DNA from: Methylomonas sp.
Lineage (GTDB): Bacteria > Pseudomonadota > Gammaproteobacteria > Methylococcales > Methylomonadaceae
DNA length: 29,965 bases
Direction of reading: 5' to 3'
NCBI GenBank assembly: GCA_026989715.1
Contig: JALSIU010000033.1
Coordinates: 1-29,965, forward strand
The notes under the pieces are model-generated. The model was not told the DNA's origin. It was given only the letters and a program-made list of their open reading frames with translations, and searched no databases. A program made the translations under genes and the position numbers. Every line of letters begins with the position of its first letter. Position 1 is the stretch's first letter. This document shows, piece by piece, positions 16,225 to 24,680 of the stretch.

Positions 16225-17679
16225 ATGTCTCAAGCAACACATGACTACGATGTACTGGTAATTGGAGCGGGTCCTGCCGGCTATGTTGCTGCGATACGTG
16301 CTGCCCAATTAGGATTAAAAACGGCCTGTATTGACCGTAAAGTCAACGCAACGGAGCAACACTGCTTTGGTGGTGCCTATGTTAATGCCGGCTGCATTGC
16401 GGCTGTCGCACTGTTAGAGTCAGCAAAATTATTTGCAACATTGCATCATGACATTGCGACACATGGCATTAGCGCCGATAATATTCGATCCGATATCCCC
16501 AAAATGCAACAACGTAAAGAAGCAATTGTAGCTGCCTTAAGTACGCATATTGAAAACTTATTTATTGCCAATAACGTAGACTCATTTCACGCCTATGCAC
16601 AACTCATCAATCCAAATCGCGTTGAAATAACCCCGGTCGATGGTGGCATTCCCCACATTATGACCGCCAATAAAATTATCTTAGCCGCAGGCTCAAGTGC
16701 TGTACAGCTTGATTTTGCACCCTTAGATAATCAGTTTATTATTGATGGCCAACAAGCCTTAAACCTGACAGAAGTTCCCAAAACACTAGGAATTATTGGC
16801 GCAGGTGCGATTGGTGTTGAATTGGCCGGTATCTGGAATAAATTAGGTGCTAACGTCATATTACTGGAAGCACAGGATACCTTTATGCCAATAGCAGATC
16901 ATGACATTGCGACCGAAGCACTTAAACTCTTTACACAACAGGGTCTCGATATTCGGCTGGGTGCGCGGGTTATTTCCACGCAAATAAACAACAAGCAAGT
17001 CACCGTTGTTTATGAAGACACGCAAGGACAGCATCATTGCTGCTTTGATAAACTTGTTGTAGCTTCCGGCAGAAAACCTAATACCGAACTGCTGATTGCA
17101 CCATCTGCCGACCTGCTTTTAGATGAGGAAGGCTTTGTACATGTTGATGAAAACTGCATGACCACCTTACCCGGCGTTTATGCCATTGGTGACTTAACCC
17201 TATCAGGCCCTATGCTTGCCCACAAAGGTATCGAAGAAGGTATTTTTGTAGCAGAACACATAGCAGAACAACAATCTCCCATCAATTATCACACCATTCC
17301 CAATGTCATTTATACCGACCCTGAAATTGCTTGGGTAGGTCAATCAGAACAAGACCTTATTGCTATTGGAGAAGATATAAAAATCAGCTATTTCCCGTTT
17401 CATGCCGCTAGTCGCGCCCAAATAATGGGTAGCACTCAAGGCATGGTTAAAATGATTATGCAGGCTGAAAGCGAAATTATCTTAGGGGTACATATCATTG
17501 GGGCATCAGCCTCTGAACTTATCGCAGAAGCTGTTTTAGCCATGGAGTTTTCAGCAACCGCCGAAGATTTAGCACGGACTATTCATGCACACCCCACGCT
17601 TTCCGAAGTGATCCATGAAAGTGCTCTCACCTTAAATGGCAGGTCTTTACATATACCGTCATCTGTAGATAACGAATAA
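16225..17679 (+). CDS. lpd: Dihydrolipoyl dehydrogenase-like flavoprotein lacking one redox cysteine
   Basis: By position and overall sequence this is the E3 of the sucAB complex, which normally reoxidises dihydrolipoamide and passes electrons to NAD+. FAD motif G-A-G-P-A-G-Y (14-20), NAD motif G-A-G-A-I-G-V-E-L (about residue 193), A-I-G-D-L (FAD) and C-terminal H-A-H-P-T-L-S-E with His 456 and Glu 461 are all present. The redox-disulfide motif, normally G-G-T-C-L-N-V-G-C-I-P-S-K, reads G-G-A-Y-V-N-A-G-C-I-A-A-V: the first Cys is Tyr 52 (codon TAT, 16378-16380), the second Cys is kept (C57), and P-S-K is lost. The frame is intact through all 484 codons. A stray C47 lies five residues before Tyr 52. 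It may be an inactive or repurposed E3; another E3 elsewhere could serve SucAB. The ribosome site AGGAG is good. Confidence 0.9.
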   Translation: MSQATHDYDVLVIGAGPAGYVAAIRAAQLGLKTACIDRKVNATEQHCFGGAYVNAGCIAAVALLESAKLFATLHHDIATHGISADNIRSDIPKMQQRKEAIVAALSTHIENLFIANNVDSFHAYAQLINPNRVEITPVDGGIPHIMTANKIILAAGSSAVQLDFAPLDNQFIIDGQQALNLTEVPKTLGIIGAGAIGVELAGIWNKLGANVILLEAQDTFMPIADHDIATEALKLFTQQGLDIRLGARVISTQINNKQVTVVYEDTQGQHHCCFDKLVVASGRKPNTELLIAPSADLLLDEEGFVHVDENCMTTLPGVYAIGDLTLSGPMLAHKGIEEGIFVAEHIAEQQSPINYHTIPNVIYTDPEIAWVGQSEQDLIAIGEDIKISYFPFHAASRAQIMGSTQGMVKMIMQAESEIILGVHIIGASASELIAEAVLAMEFSATAEDLARTIHAHPTLSEVIHESALTLNGRSLHIPSSVDNE

Positions 17680-17693
17680 TATGCTGACATCAA

Positions 17694-19340
17694 TTATTGG
17701 CCAAAAAATAGCTCACAATGCGTTACCGAGGGTGTCGAATATAACAACTCACCTAAATGACAAGGTAATTTTTCATTATTCATAAAAATATAAAGCTCAT
17801 CACTTGGCAAAAAATTCTTAGCAGAAAACAGTAAGCTAGTTCCATTCAATAATAAACATGGTGTCTTTTGTTGCGGCGAACTAAGACGCGCAGCATAAAC
17901 AACTTGTGATTCAAAGCCTAAAATTTCAACACCGATAATCAAGCTATTTTCAGCCGCGCTCATATGCCGAACTAAACCAACTTCAATACTACGCTCAGAC
18001 TCATAAACTGCCATGCCAAAAACATTGCCAATTTGCACCTTTTCAGAACGGCTATTCCATAAAATCTGATAGCCCTTAAAAGTACTATTTAGTATTTCAA
18101 ATTCTTCCAAACGCAAGCTATTACGCCGCTCTGTAAAGGTTAAATTTTCCTGTGCAAAAATATCATGTCCGGTAATAGATTCCGGACGCTCTTGTATCTG
18201 AATAGGCAAATCTTCTTCTGCAACTAAGTCTACAAATTCCGACTCATTGACAGAAGCTGATAAAGTAACCGAGCTATCTATATTTTCACTTTTTACTTCA
18301 CTACGACTATCACTATTTGGTGTATTTTTAAGGTGAAAGGCCACAATATTTTCAATACCAATTACACCATGACCTAATCTACGCTTGTGAATGCGTGTTT
18401 GCCGCCTTGTTCTATTAAATGCTAACGAATTATAGGCACGCAAAAATAAAGATTGATTATAAGCAGGTAATGCCTCAGCATCAGATTGGGTCAATAACCT
18501 TTCCGCAAAAATTCGCTTCACCGTCTCTGTAAAAATAAAATATCGACACTGATCTACCCGTTGCTGCATATCCGTCACAACTTGTGGCGCAAGCTCTTGG
18601 TGCGCAGAAAAGTATCGAGCGCGACCGGTTTCAGCACTATCAAGCTGTGTCTTAAAATAAGCATAATGAGAATACTTCTCCAGAAAGTCAAAAACTTGCT
18701 GTAAGTCTCGAGGACGAAACTGCTGCGTATTACTAAGGTTAAGCAATAAAATAGTGGTAAATAGTTGTTCAACCGTCTTTTTGCCTGATCCACCGATTTT
18801 AATTGCCGTACTTAAAAGTGCATGCTCTTCGGCTAAAAAGTAAAGTTGATAAAGTGATACCCAAAAACTTGGATAAGGTGCGGCATAACAGCTTGATATT
18901 TTTAAATACACTTGACTAAGAGCTTGCAAGGCTTGATAAATCAAAAAAGCTAAGTCCCGTTTACTTGTCAAAAAACCTTTTTTTGCACAATGCGTTTCAG
19001 CCAATTGCTGATAATTTCTCGATAACTCTGCATAAACCCATACAACAGTCTCCAATTTAGAAAATTGATCATATTGCAAGGGGAACTTAGTTTCCCAAAA
19101 CTGAGCATCAAAATGTTTAACTGAGTGAACTAAATGGATATTAATTTTTTCCAATGCATTCAGATGCGCCTTATTCGGTATCTTATTCTTTTTAAGTACT
19201 TGTAAAACAGACAATATTTCTAAGCATTTTTCCGAACTTTGCAAAGTTGTCAAATTATCTAACCACTCATTTAACCCCTTAATATTTTTAAACGGGACAT
19301 TAGATGGCAAAGTAATGGGGGCTTGAAATTCGTAATGCAT
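17694..19340 (-). CDS. Large cytoplasmic protein with C-terminal PilZ-like domain, unknown function
   Basis: The 548 residues have no signal peptide or membrane helix. The first about 330 residues are largely alpha-helical with a start (G-L-N-E-W-L-D-N-L) and a mid-protein pattern that resemble a poorly characterised gammaproteobacterial family of large proteins with a C-terminal PilZ-like beta-barrel. After a Ser/Glu-rich linker (about 340-390) the C-terminus has S-T-F-K-G-Y-Q-I-L-W, I-G-N-V-F-G-M and V-G-L-V-R, which looks like a degenerate PilZ fold without a clear R-x-x-x-R plus D/N-x-S-x-x-G cyclic-di-GMP pair. A basic patch R-R-Q-T-R-I-H-K-R-R-L lies between. The gene is convergent with lpd (14-base gap). 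I recognise the family only loosely and give no function. Confidence 0.75.
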   Translation of the reverse strand: MHYEFQAPITLPSNVPFKNIKGLNEWLDNLTTLQSSEKCLEILSVLQVLKKNKIPNKAHLNALEKINIHLVHSVKHFDAQFWETKFPLQYDQFSKLETVVWVYAELSRNYQQLAETHCAKKGFLTSKRDLAFLIYQALQALSQVYLKISSCYAAPYPSFWVSLYQLYFLAEEHALLSTAIKIGGSGKKTVEQLFTTILLLNLSNTQQFRPRDLQQVFDFLEKYSHYAYFKTQLDSAETGRARYFSAHQELAPQVVTDMQQRVDQCRYFIFTETVKRIFAERLLTQSDAEALPAYNQSLFLRAYNSLAFNRTRRQTRIHKRRLGHGVIGIENIVAFHLKNTPNSDSRSEVKSENIDSSVTLSASVNESEFVDLVAEEDLPIQIQERPESITGHDIFAQENLTFTERRNSLRLEEFEILNSTFKGYQILWNSRSEKVQIGNVFGMAVYESERSIEVGLVRHMSAAENSLIIGVEILGFESQVVYAARLSSPQQKTPCLLLNGTSLLFSAKNFLPSDELYIFMNNEKLPCHLGELLYSTPSVTHCELFFGQ

Positions 19341-19483
19341 AAGTAATAATCAATATAAAGAGAAATATATAACAACAATAAATAATAATATAACTTAAGT
19401 ACTTAATTTAACTAAGCTAAAGTATAGCATACTCTATTGCTATTGGTATTTTTAACTAACATCAAAAGTAAGTTGCTTATTAC

Positions 19484-20932
19484 CTATATCGTCGACTGCC
19501 TTAATTTATTTTCCAATGCAACAGCATAAGCCTCAAGCTCAGATATCAATTGAGCACTCACCCCATCACATTGCTTTAGTTCTGCTACTTTTTGCCTATA
19601 TGTCGCAAAATCAAGAAAACCGGACGCTTGACCATGATTTAACCGCTCGCGACAAAATGCCAGCCAACGTTTTTTTTCATTAGCACTCAATGTTTCAGGG
19701 TAATTCCTTGCCCGATACCTAAACAACATTGTTTCCAAACGCGCATCATCTGCTTGTAAATCATAATGCGCCAATTGCTCGGGCTTTAATGCACGCACGG
19801 CATTAATAATCTGTTTATCATGCGCACTAAAAAAACCACCACTATAAATCATTAAATCCGGATCGCTTACAGAAACCGATGATTGCGCACTAAAGACTTG
19901 CTTTAATTTTTCAATTAAGCTGACATCTTGGGCAATCATCTGCCGATGCTGCTCACAAGCATTTGTATCAATGGCTAGGCGTTCGGCATCAGCAGGGCGC
20001 AAAACATTGGCAGGTGCAATCACTGGGCATTTATTGATATGCACGGTTTTTAATGGAATACGGGCGACTCCACCCGGCAAATCTGCCTGTGCGGTAAAAA
20101 TTCGCTGCCGTATTTCATCTACCGATAAACATAACATTGCCTCTGGATTGACCGATAAATCATAAACAATCACACCGTTACTATTGCTAGGATGTTGGCA
20201 AATTGGTACAACTAAGCTGATAAAATGCTTCGCCGCGCCATACATACCCGAAACATGCACGACCGTTTGATAACGCCCTAACGATAATAATTTATTGACT
20301 TGCTGCTTACCTCTATTTTGCCAAAGAAATTGAAATAACTTAGGTTGCGCTTGCCGCATCAATTTGGCAAATGCCAAAGTTGCATACACATCCGACAAAG
20401 CATCATGTGCCTCTGCATGCGCAATACCATTAGCCTGCGTTAATTTCTCTAAACGCAAGCTTACAACGCCGTTTGCATCTACCGGCCATTGCAACCCATC
20501 TGGGCGCAATGCATACATCGTGCGTGCCAAATCAATCAAATCCCAACGCGAATTACCGTTTTGCCACTCGCGTGCATAGGGGTCGTAAAAATTACGATAC
20601 AACAGATTGCGCGTTACTTCATCATCAAAACGTAAATTGTTATAACCTAAAGTGCAAGTATTTGCTTGCGCCATTTGCGTATGAATCAAACCAATAAATT
20701 CTGCCTCACACACACCCTTCTCTGCCGCTAATTGCGGCGTAATTCCAGTTACACAACAAGCCTCGGGCTGTGGTAATTTATCATCACTTGGTTTGCAATA
20801 AATCACTAAAGGCTCGCCGATGATATTAAAGTCCAAATCTGTTCTAATACCTGCAAACTGCGCAACCCCATCACGCTGTGGGTCTACACCAAAGGTCTCA
20901 TAATCATGCCAATAAAAGCTATCTTGTACCAT
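19484..20932 (-). CDS. sbcB: Exodeoxyribonuclease I
   Basis: ExoI degrades single-stranded DNA 3' to 5' and acts in recombination, mismatch repair and removal of hairpin-derived ends. The 482-residue length (E. coli 475) and motifs fit: W-H-D-Y-E-T-F-G with D10 and E12, the Y-N-N-L-R-F-D-D-E segment, and A-H-D-A-L-S-D-V-Y-A-T-L-A as the third DEDD motif, followed by the SH3-like and C-terminal helical regions with L-P-L/P-E-x-L-A and C-terminal helices. It is the last gene of the methyltransferase-rnhA-sbcB cluster, 18 bases after rnhA. Confidence 0.96.
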   Translation of the reverse strand: MVQDSFYWHDYETFGVDPQRDGVAQFAGIRTDLDFNIIGEPLVIYCKPSDDKLPQPEACCVTGITPQLAAEKGVCEAEFIGLIHTQMAQANTCTLGYNNLRFDDEVTRNLLYRNFYDPYAREWQNGNSRWDLIDLARTMYALRPDGLQWPVDANGVVSLRLEKLTQANGIAHAEAHDALSDVYATLAFAKLMRQAQPKLFQFLWQNRGKQQVNKLLSLGRYQTVVHVSGMYGAAKHFISLVVPICQHPSNSNGVIVYDLSVNPEAMLCLSVDEIRQRIFTAQADLPGGVARIPLKTVHINKCPVIAPANVLRPADAERLAIDTNACEQHRQMIAQDVSLIEKLKQVFSAQSSVSVSDPDLMIYSGGFFSAHDKQIINAVRALKPEQLAHYDLQADDARLETMLFRYRARNYPETLSANEKKRWLAFCRERLNHGQASGFLDFATYRQKVAELKQCDGVSAQLISELEAYAVALENKLRQSTI

Positions 20933-20950
20933 ATCTGTTTTATCAATTTG

Positions 20951-21385
20951 TTATAAAGAATCAATGCCTTGATTAGCTAATTGATCGGCTTTTTCATTTC
21001 CCAAAATTCCGGCATGACCTTTTACCCAGATCCATTCTATTTCGTGCTTTTGCATAGCACTATCCAAACGCCGCCATAAATCTTCATTTTTAACAGGCTT
21101 TTTTGCCGCCGTTTTCCAGCCACGTTTTTTCCAATTTGGCATCCATTCGGTGATGCCTTGCAATACGTATTTAGAATCGCTATATAATTTAACCTGACAA
21201 GGCTTATTTAATACTTCTAGTGCCTGTATGGCAGCCATCAATTCCATACGATTATTGGTCGTTTCCCGCTCACCGCCATACATTTCTTTTTCAGCCGCCG
21301 CATATTTTAACCATGCTCCCCAACCACCCGGCCCAGGATTACCACGACAGGCACCATCTGTGTATATTTCAACTATTTTCATCAT
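20951..21385 (-). CDS. rnhA: Ribonuclease HI
   Basis: RNase HI cleaves the RNA strand of RNA-DNA hybrids (R-loops, primers). The 144-residue protein has all catalytic residues at family positions: D10 in Y-T-D-G-A-C, E48 in N-R-M-E-L, D70 in Y-S-D-S-K-Y-V, and H124 and D134 in G-H-A-G-I-L-G-N-E-K-A-D. W-K-K-R-G-W and W-V-K-G-H are the substrate-handling features. Two ATG codons are adjacent; the first is used here, overlapping the upstream methyltransferase by 17 bases, so coupled translation is likely. Confidence 0.98.
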   Translation of the reverse strand: MMKIVEIYTDGACRGNPGPGGWGAWLKYAAAEKEMYGGERETTNNRMELMAAIQALEVLNKPCQVKLYSDSKYVLQGITEWMPNWKKRGWKTAAKKPVKNEDLWRRLDSAMQKHEIEWIWVKGHAGILGNEKADQLANQGIDSL

Positions 21386-22094
21386 ATTTATTTTGTTTTA
21401 TAGAAATATCCATCAACTTTGCCATCACCATATCAGAGCGATACTTTTTTTCCGCCCCAATAGGGATAAGATGATAACGCCGTTTAATGGCTCGCATCGC
21501 ATAGGCCGCAACATGTAGCTTATGTTTACGACGCTCTGCATGCTCAGCATCAATATGCATGGCATCAAAATCAAACCCTGCGGCTAACTCGACTTCAAAA
21601 TTTAACAAGCGCAACCAATCCTCTATTTTTGTACGGCTAACCAACTGTGGTAGCCAAGGCGCACCATTGGCTCTACGCAAAAGGTACTGGTAATTAATAT
21701 ACACATTCCAAGGATTAAAACCAAAAATAATCAACTTCCCCTCTGCCTTTAAAATACGCTCTACCTCTCGCAAAACCTGATGTTTATCATTATCAAATTC
21801 TAATAAATGCGGTAGAATGACCATATCAACCGACTCAGATTGTAAAGGTAGTTCAGTATTCAGGCAGCGTAATATTTTACTTTCAGGCCACGCTTCTTGC
21901 TCATCATCCAGCACAATAAACTGCTTGTATAATTGACAATCAATAAATTTATTTTCCCAACCTAAAGCACCCAACTGTACAATGGTTTGTTTGCAACTGA
22001 CGGTAATCGAGCGTTGTAAGAAAATGGCTTCTTGTGCCTGTAAAATTTTACCTTTAGAGCCGGCAAACCAATCAATTAAGACTTTACGGTGCAT
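21369..22094 (-). CDS. Class I SAM-dependent methyltransferase, YafS-like
   Basis: This 241-residue protein is the methyltransferase commonly found upstream of rnhA (E. coli YafS-like). The middle contains methyltransferase-11-type features: V-D-M-V-I-L-P-H-L-L-E-F (acidic loop and helix), V-L-R-E-V-E-R-I-L-K-A-E-G-K-L-I-I-F-G-F-N-P-W. The N-terminal SAM motif I is degenerate, without a clear G-x-G. The substrate is unknown. The C-terminus is basic (R-R-K-H-K-L, R-A-I-K-R-R). It overlaps rnhA by 17 bases and is divergent from greB (134-base gap). Confidence 0.88.
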   Translation of the reverse strand: MHRKVLIDWFAGSKGKILQAQEAIFLQRSITVSCKQTIVQLGALGWENKFIDCQLYKQFIVLDDEQEAWPESKILRCLNTELPLQSESVDMVILPHLLEFDNDKHQVLREVERILKAEGKLIIFGFNPWNVYINYQYLLRRANGAPWLPQLVSRTKIEDWLRLLNFEVELAAGFDFDAMHIDAEHAERRKHKLHVAAYAMRAIKRRYHLIPIGAEKKYRSDMVMAKLMDISIKQNKYDENS

Positions 22095-22228
22095 AGTATT
22101 TACTCAAAAAAACTGGGAACATCATTTAGATACGCTTTATTGACAACGCAGACTTAATTTACAATAAAGATGAATTCTATAGCATGCGACTTCATTATGA
22201 CAATAAAAGCTTAAATCTTAAACCGACC

Positions 22229-22705
22229 ATGAGAACTCCGCTAATTACTCGACAAGGTTATGTCAAACTACAACAGGAGCTTGATAGCTTATGGCGTGTC
22301 GAACGCCCGGCTGTTACTAAAATAGTCTCTTGGGCGGCAAGCCTCGGTGACAGAAGTGAAAATGCAGATTACCAATACAACAAGAAAAGATTACGCGAAA
22401 TAGATCGCCGCGTCCGATATCTGCAAAAATGCTTAGAAAACCTGACCATCGTTGATTATCATCCGGAGCAACAAGGTAAAGTCTTTTTTGGTGCCTGGGT
22501 CACCATAGAAAACGATGCAGACGAAAGCAAACGCTTGCGTATTGTTGGCTATGATGAAATCTTTGGGCAAAAAAATTATATTTCGGTGGATGCGCCTATG
22601 GCACGCGCTTTATTAAAAAAAGCAGTCGATGATGAAGTGGTCGTCAAAACAGAAGCAGGCACGTTTACTTGGTATATCACCGCGATTGAATATGAAGCGC
22701 AATGA
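22229..22705 (+). CDS. greB: Transcription elongation factor GreB
   Basis: GreB enters the RNA polymerase secondary channel and stimulates cleavage of backtracked RNA. From the ATG at 22229 it has 158 residues, the same length as E. coli GreB, and starts M-R-T-P-L-I-T-R-x-G-Y like it. The N-terminal coiled coil contains the L-G-D-R-S-E-N-A-D-Y loop with the acidic tip residues, and the C-terminal FKBP-like domain has the I-V-G-Y-D-E-I-F-G motif. The frame is open from an earlier ATG at 22184 (15 more residues), but these do not match the family and neither start has a clear ribosome site. It is convergent with the Sco-MauG gene (8-base gap). Confidence 0.96.
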   Translation: MRTPLITRQGYVKLQQELDSLWRVERPAVTKIVSWAASLGDRSENADYQYNKKRLREIDRRVRYLQKCLENLTIVDYHPEQQGKVFFGAWVTIENDADESKRLRIVGYDEIFGQKNYISVDAPMARALLKKAVDDEVVVKTEAGTFTWYITAIEYEAQ

Positions 22706-22713
22706 AATGTCAA

Positions 22714-24585
22714 TCAAGGCATTGCAGCATAGGCATCAGCCACTAATTGTTGTACATTACTGCCCGTTAATGCTTCTAAAAAAAGCACGATATCTTGCCT
22801 CTCTGCATCACTCAAATGCAGCGGCTTAATCAATGGGTCTAACACCTCATTAGCCACCCCGCCCTGATTATAAAATGCAAGCACTGCGCTTAAATCAGGC
22901 AATGAGCCATTGTGCATATAAGGTGCGGTTAAGGCAATATTGCGTAAACTGGGGGTTTTGTATTTCCAGCGGTCTTGCGGATCTTGAGTGATGGCATAAC
23001 GTCCTAAATCATTGTGCTTGCGTGCTGCAATAGCACTTAAATCTTGTTGCGCCACCTCCACAAATACCCCGGGAGCGACCTGAACGCGCTGTTTATCGGG
23101 CAATATCTGCATCGACTCCTGATAACCAATCCCTGTATTATGCAATTGATTATCCGTCAATAAGGCATAATTCTCAGCTAGCGTATGACACTGACTACAT
23201 CCTGCCTTACCGGTAAATAATTGCAAACCACGCTTGACGGCCGCACTGACGGCATCGGTTTGCTTGCCAAAATACCAACGATCAAAAGGAGAGTCAGCCG
23301 AATTCAAAGTACGCTGATAACTGGCCAATGCTTGCCCAATGGTCAGCATATTAGCGGCTTGTGCAAAACTTTTCTCAAACAAGCCTTGGTAATCCGCTAA
23401 GGCTCTTATTTTATCGACCACAAAGCCGATAGATGGATTTGCCATCTCATTACGCGCCAATAACGGCCCCCAGACTTGTTGCTCTAAACTATTTTCGCGG
23501 CCATCATGGAATAGTTTAGTCGCATAAGCAACATTATAAAGAGTGGGACTATTACGTTGCACACTGCGCCCTTCGATACCCACCGCCGTTTGCATCTCAT
23601 GGCTACTAAAGCCCTGCTCAGGAATATGACACATAGCACACGAAAAAGTATTATTTAAAGACAATCGACGGTCATAAAAGAGTTTGCGACCTAAAGCAAT
23701 TTTAGCGGCCGTAATAGGATTACCGATAGGAACGGGAACGCTTGGCAACCCAAGCATCGGCTGTTGTATCGTCGCCAATAAATCAGCAGCCTGCCCGCGC
23801 CGTTGCGTTAATGCCACTGACTGCGTTTGATAGTTTTTTTGTGCATAATGGCGTTTATTATCGCCTGCTTGATAAAGGGCGGCTGAAGGATTATTGTGAG
23901 CCGTTTTTTGTGCTGTTGGCAATGCTTGCAATAAGGTTTGTACATCATTTAGCAAGGTATCGGCATGCAAAAAAGTCACGCTATAAATATTACGAATTTG
24001 TTTATGCCTATCAATTAAATAAACACGTAAAATATGCGCAAAAGTACCCGTAAAATGACCGTCATCATCATACACTTTTTGTATGCTTTGCTGATAATTC
24101 TCTAAAATAGGTGTTAATTGTTGCTCGGACTGCGTGGTCAGAAACTGCCAATCGACAGCATCACTTTGAAAGCTTTCGGCATATCGCGCCATGGCCTCAG
24201 GTGTATCATGCTCAGGATTAAAGCTTAACGTCAACAAACGTAACTTTCCCTGCAATTGCGGCTCTTGCTGTAAGCGGTGCTTGATTTTATGAAAGACCAT
24301 GCTTGCTAAGGGGCAACCATTCGCATCGCTGCAAGTAGAGTAAATAAAACTGAGCAAAACAATTTTATCGCCCATTAAGTCATGCAATTGTTGAGTTTGC
24401 CCTAAAGTATTTAGCACCTCGCCATCTGCTGCCGTCCCAATGACCGGTAAAGTATAGCTACCGGCTTGAGCCATTTTAAATGCTAATGGCCGATAGCCCG
24501 GAGCCAATTTAATAGGTAATGCGTCAGCTAAAACCTTACCGCCATACAGCATCCCTATTAACCATAAAATAACCAGTACTCGCAT
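22714..24585 (-). CDS. Fused Sco copper chaperone and MauG-like di-heme protein
   Basis: The 623 residues have a signal peptide (about 1-20, V-L-A-D) and two domains. First, a Sco1/SenC thioredoxin-like domain (about 40-225) with C85-S-D-A-N-G-C91-P and H184 in F-A-H-I-L-R; the Cys pair is CX5CP rather than the usual CX3CP. Second, a MauG/cytochrome c peroxidase domain (about 280-615) with heme motifs C316-A-M-C-H320 and C463-S-Q-C-H467 and the family tail K-T-P-S-L-R-N-I-A-L-T-A-P-Y-M-H-N-G. It is periplasmic. Beside mtoX, whose known operons carry separate Sco and MauG genes for enzyme maturation, this looks like the same pair made as one chain. The order is mtoX, 95-base spacer with a hairpin, then this gene. 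Confidence 0.9.
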   Translation of the reverse strand: MRVLVILWLIGMLYGGKVLADALPIKLAPGYRPLAFKMAQAGSYTLPVIGTAADGEVLNTLGQTQQLHDLMGDKIVLLSFIYSTCSDANGCPLASMVFHKIKHRLQQEPQLQGKLRLLTLSFNPEHDTPEAMARYAESFQSDAVDWQFLTTQSEQQLTPILENYQQSIQKVYDDDGHFTGTFAHILRVYLIDRHKQIRNIYSVTFLHADTLLNDVQTLLQALPTAQKTAHNNPSAALYQAGDNKRHYAQKNYQTQSVALTQRRGQAADLLATIQQPMLGLPSVPVPIGNPITAAKIALGRKLFYDRRLSLNNTFSCAMCHIPEQGFSSHEMQTAVGIEGRSVQRNSPTLYNVAYATKLFHDGRENSLEQQVWGPLLARNEMANPSIGFVVDKIRALADYQGLFEKSFAQAANMLTIGQALASYQRTLNSADSPFDRWYFGKQTDAVSAAVKRGLQLFTGKAGCSQCHTLAENYALLTDNQLHNTGIGYQESMQILPDKQRVQVAPGVFVEVAQQDLSAIAARKHNDLGRYAITQDPQDRWKYKTPSLRNIALTAPYMHNGSLPDLSAVLAFYNQGGVANEVLDPLIKPLHLSDAERQDIVLFLEALTGSNVQQLVADAYAAMP

Positions 24586-24632
24586 AACCTATCTCTAGCA
24601 AACAAAAAATAACACCATCGCTTGATAAACCA

Positions 24633-24659
24633 AAGTGCGATATATAAATCATCGCACTT
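24633..24659 (-). other. Hairpin in the mtoX to Sco-MauG spacer
   Basis: A perfect 9-bp inverted repeat, AAGTGCGAT (24633-24641) and ATCGCACTT (24651-24659), with a 9-base loop lies between mtoX and the Sco-MauG gene. On the minus strand it is followed by GGTTTATC, too few U residues for a strong terminator. It may partially attenuate transcription or protect the mtoX mRNA 3' end, so that more of the abundant oxidase than of its maturase is made. Confidence 0.5.
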
Positions 24660-24680
24660 CGCTCAAGTGATCATTAAAAC

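Noticed and set aside
16225..17679. Frameshift or pseudogene explanation for the altered E3 motif
   Set aside because: The frame is continuous, motifs on both sides align without a gap, and the change is confined to substitutions within the disulfide segment.
22184..22228. Earlier ATG for greB
   Set aside because: It adds 15 residues not seen in GreB; the ATG at 22229 gives exactly the family length and N-terminus.
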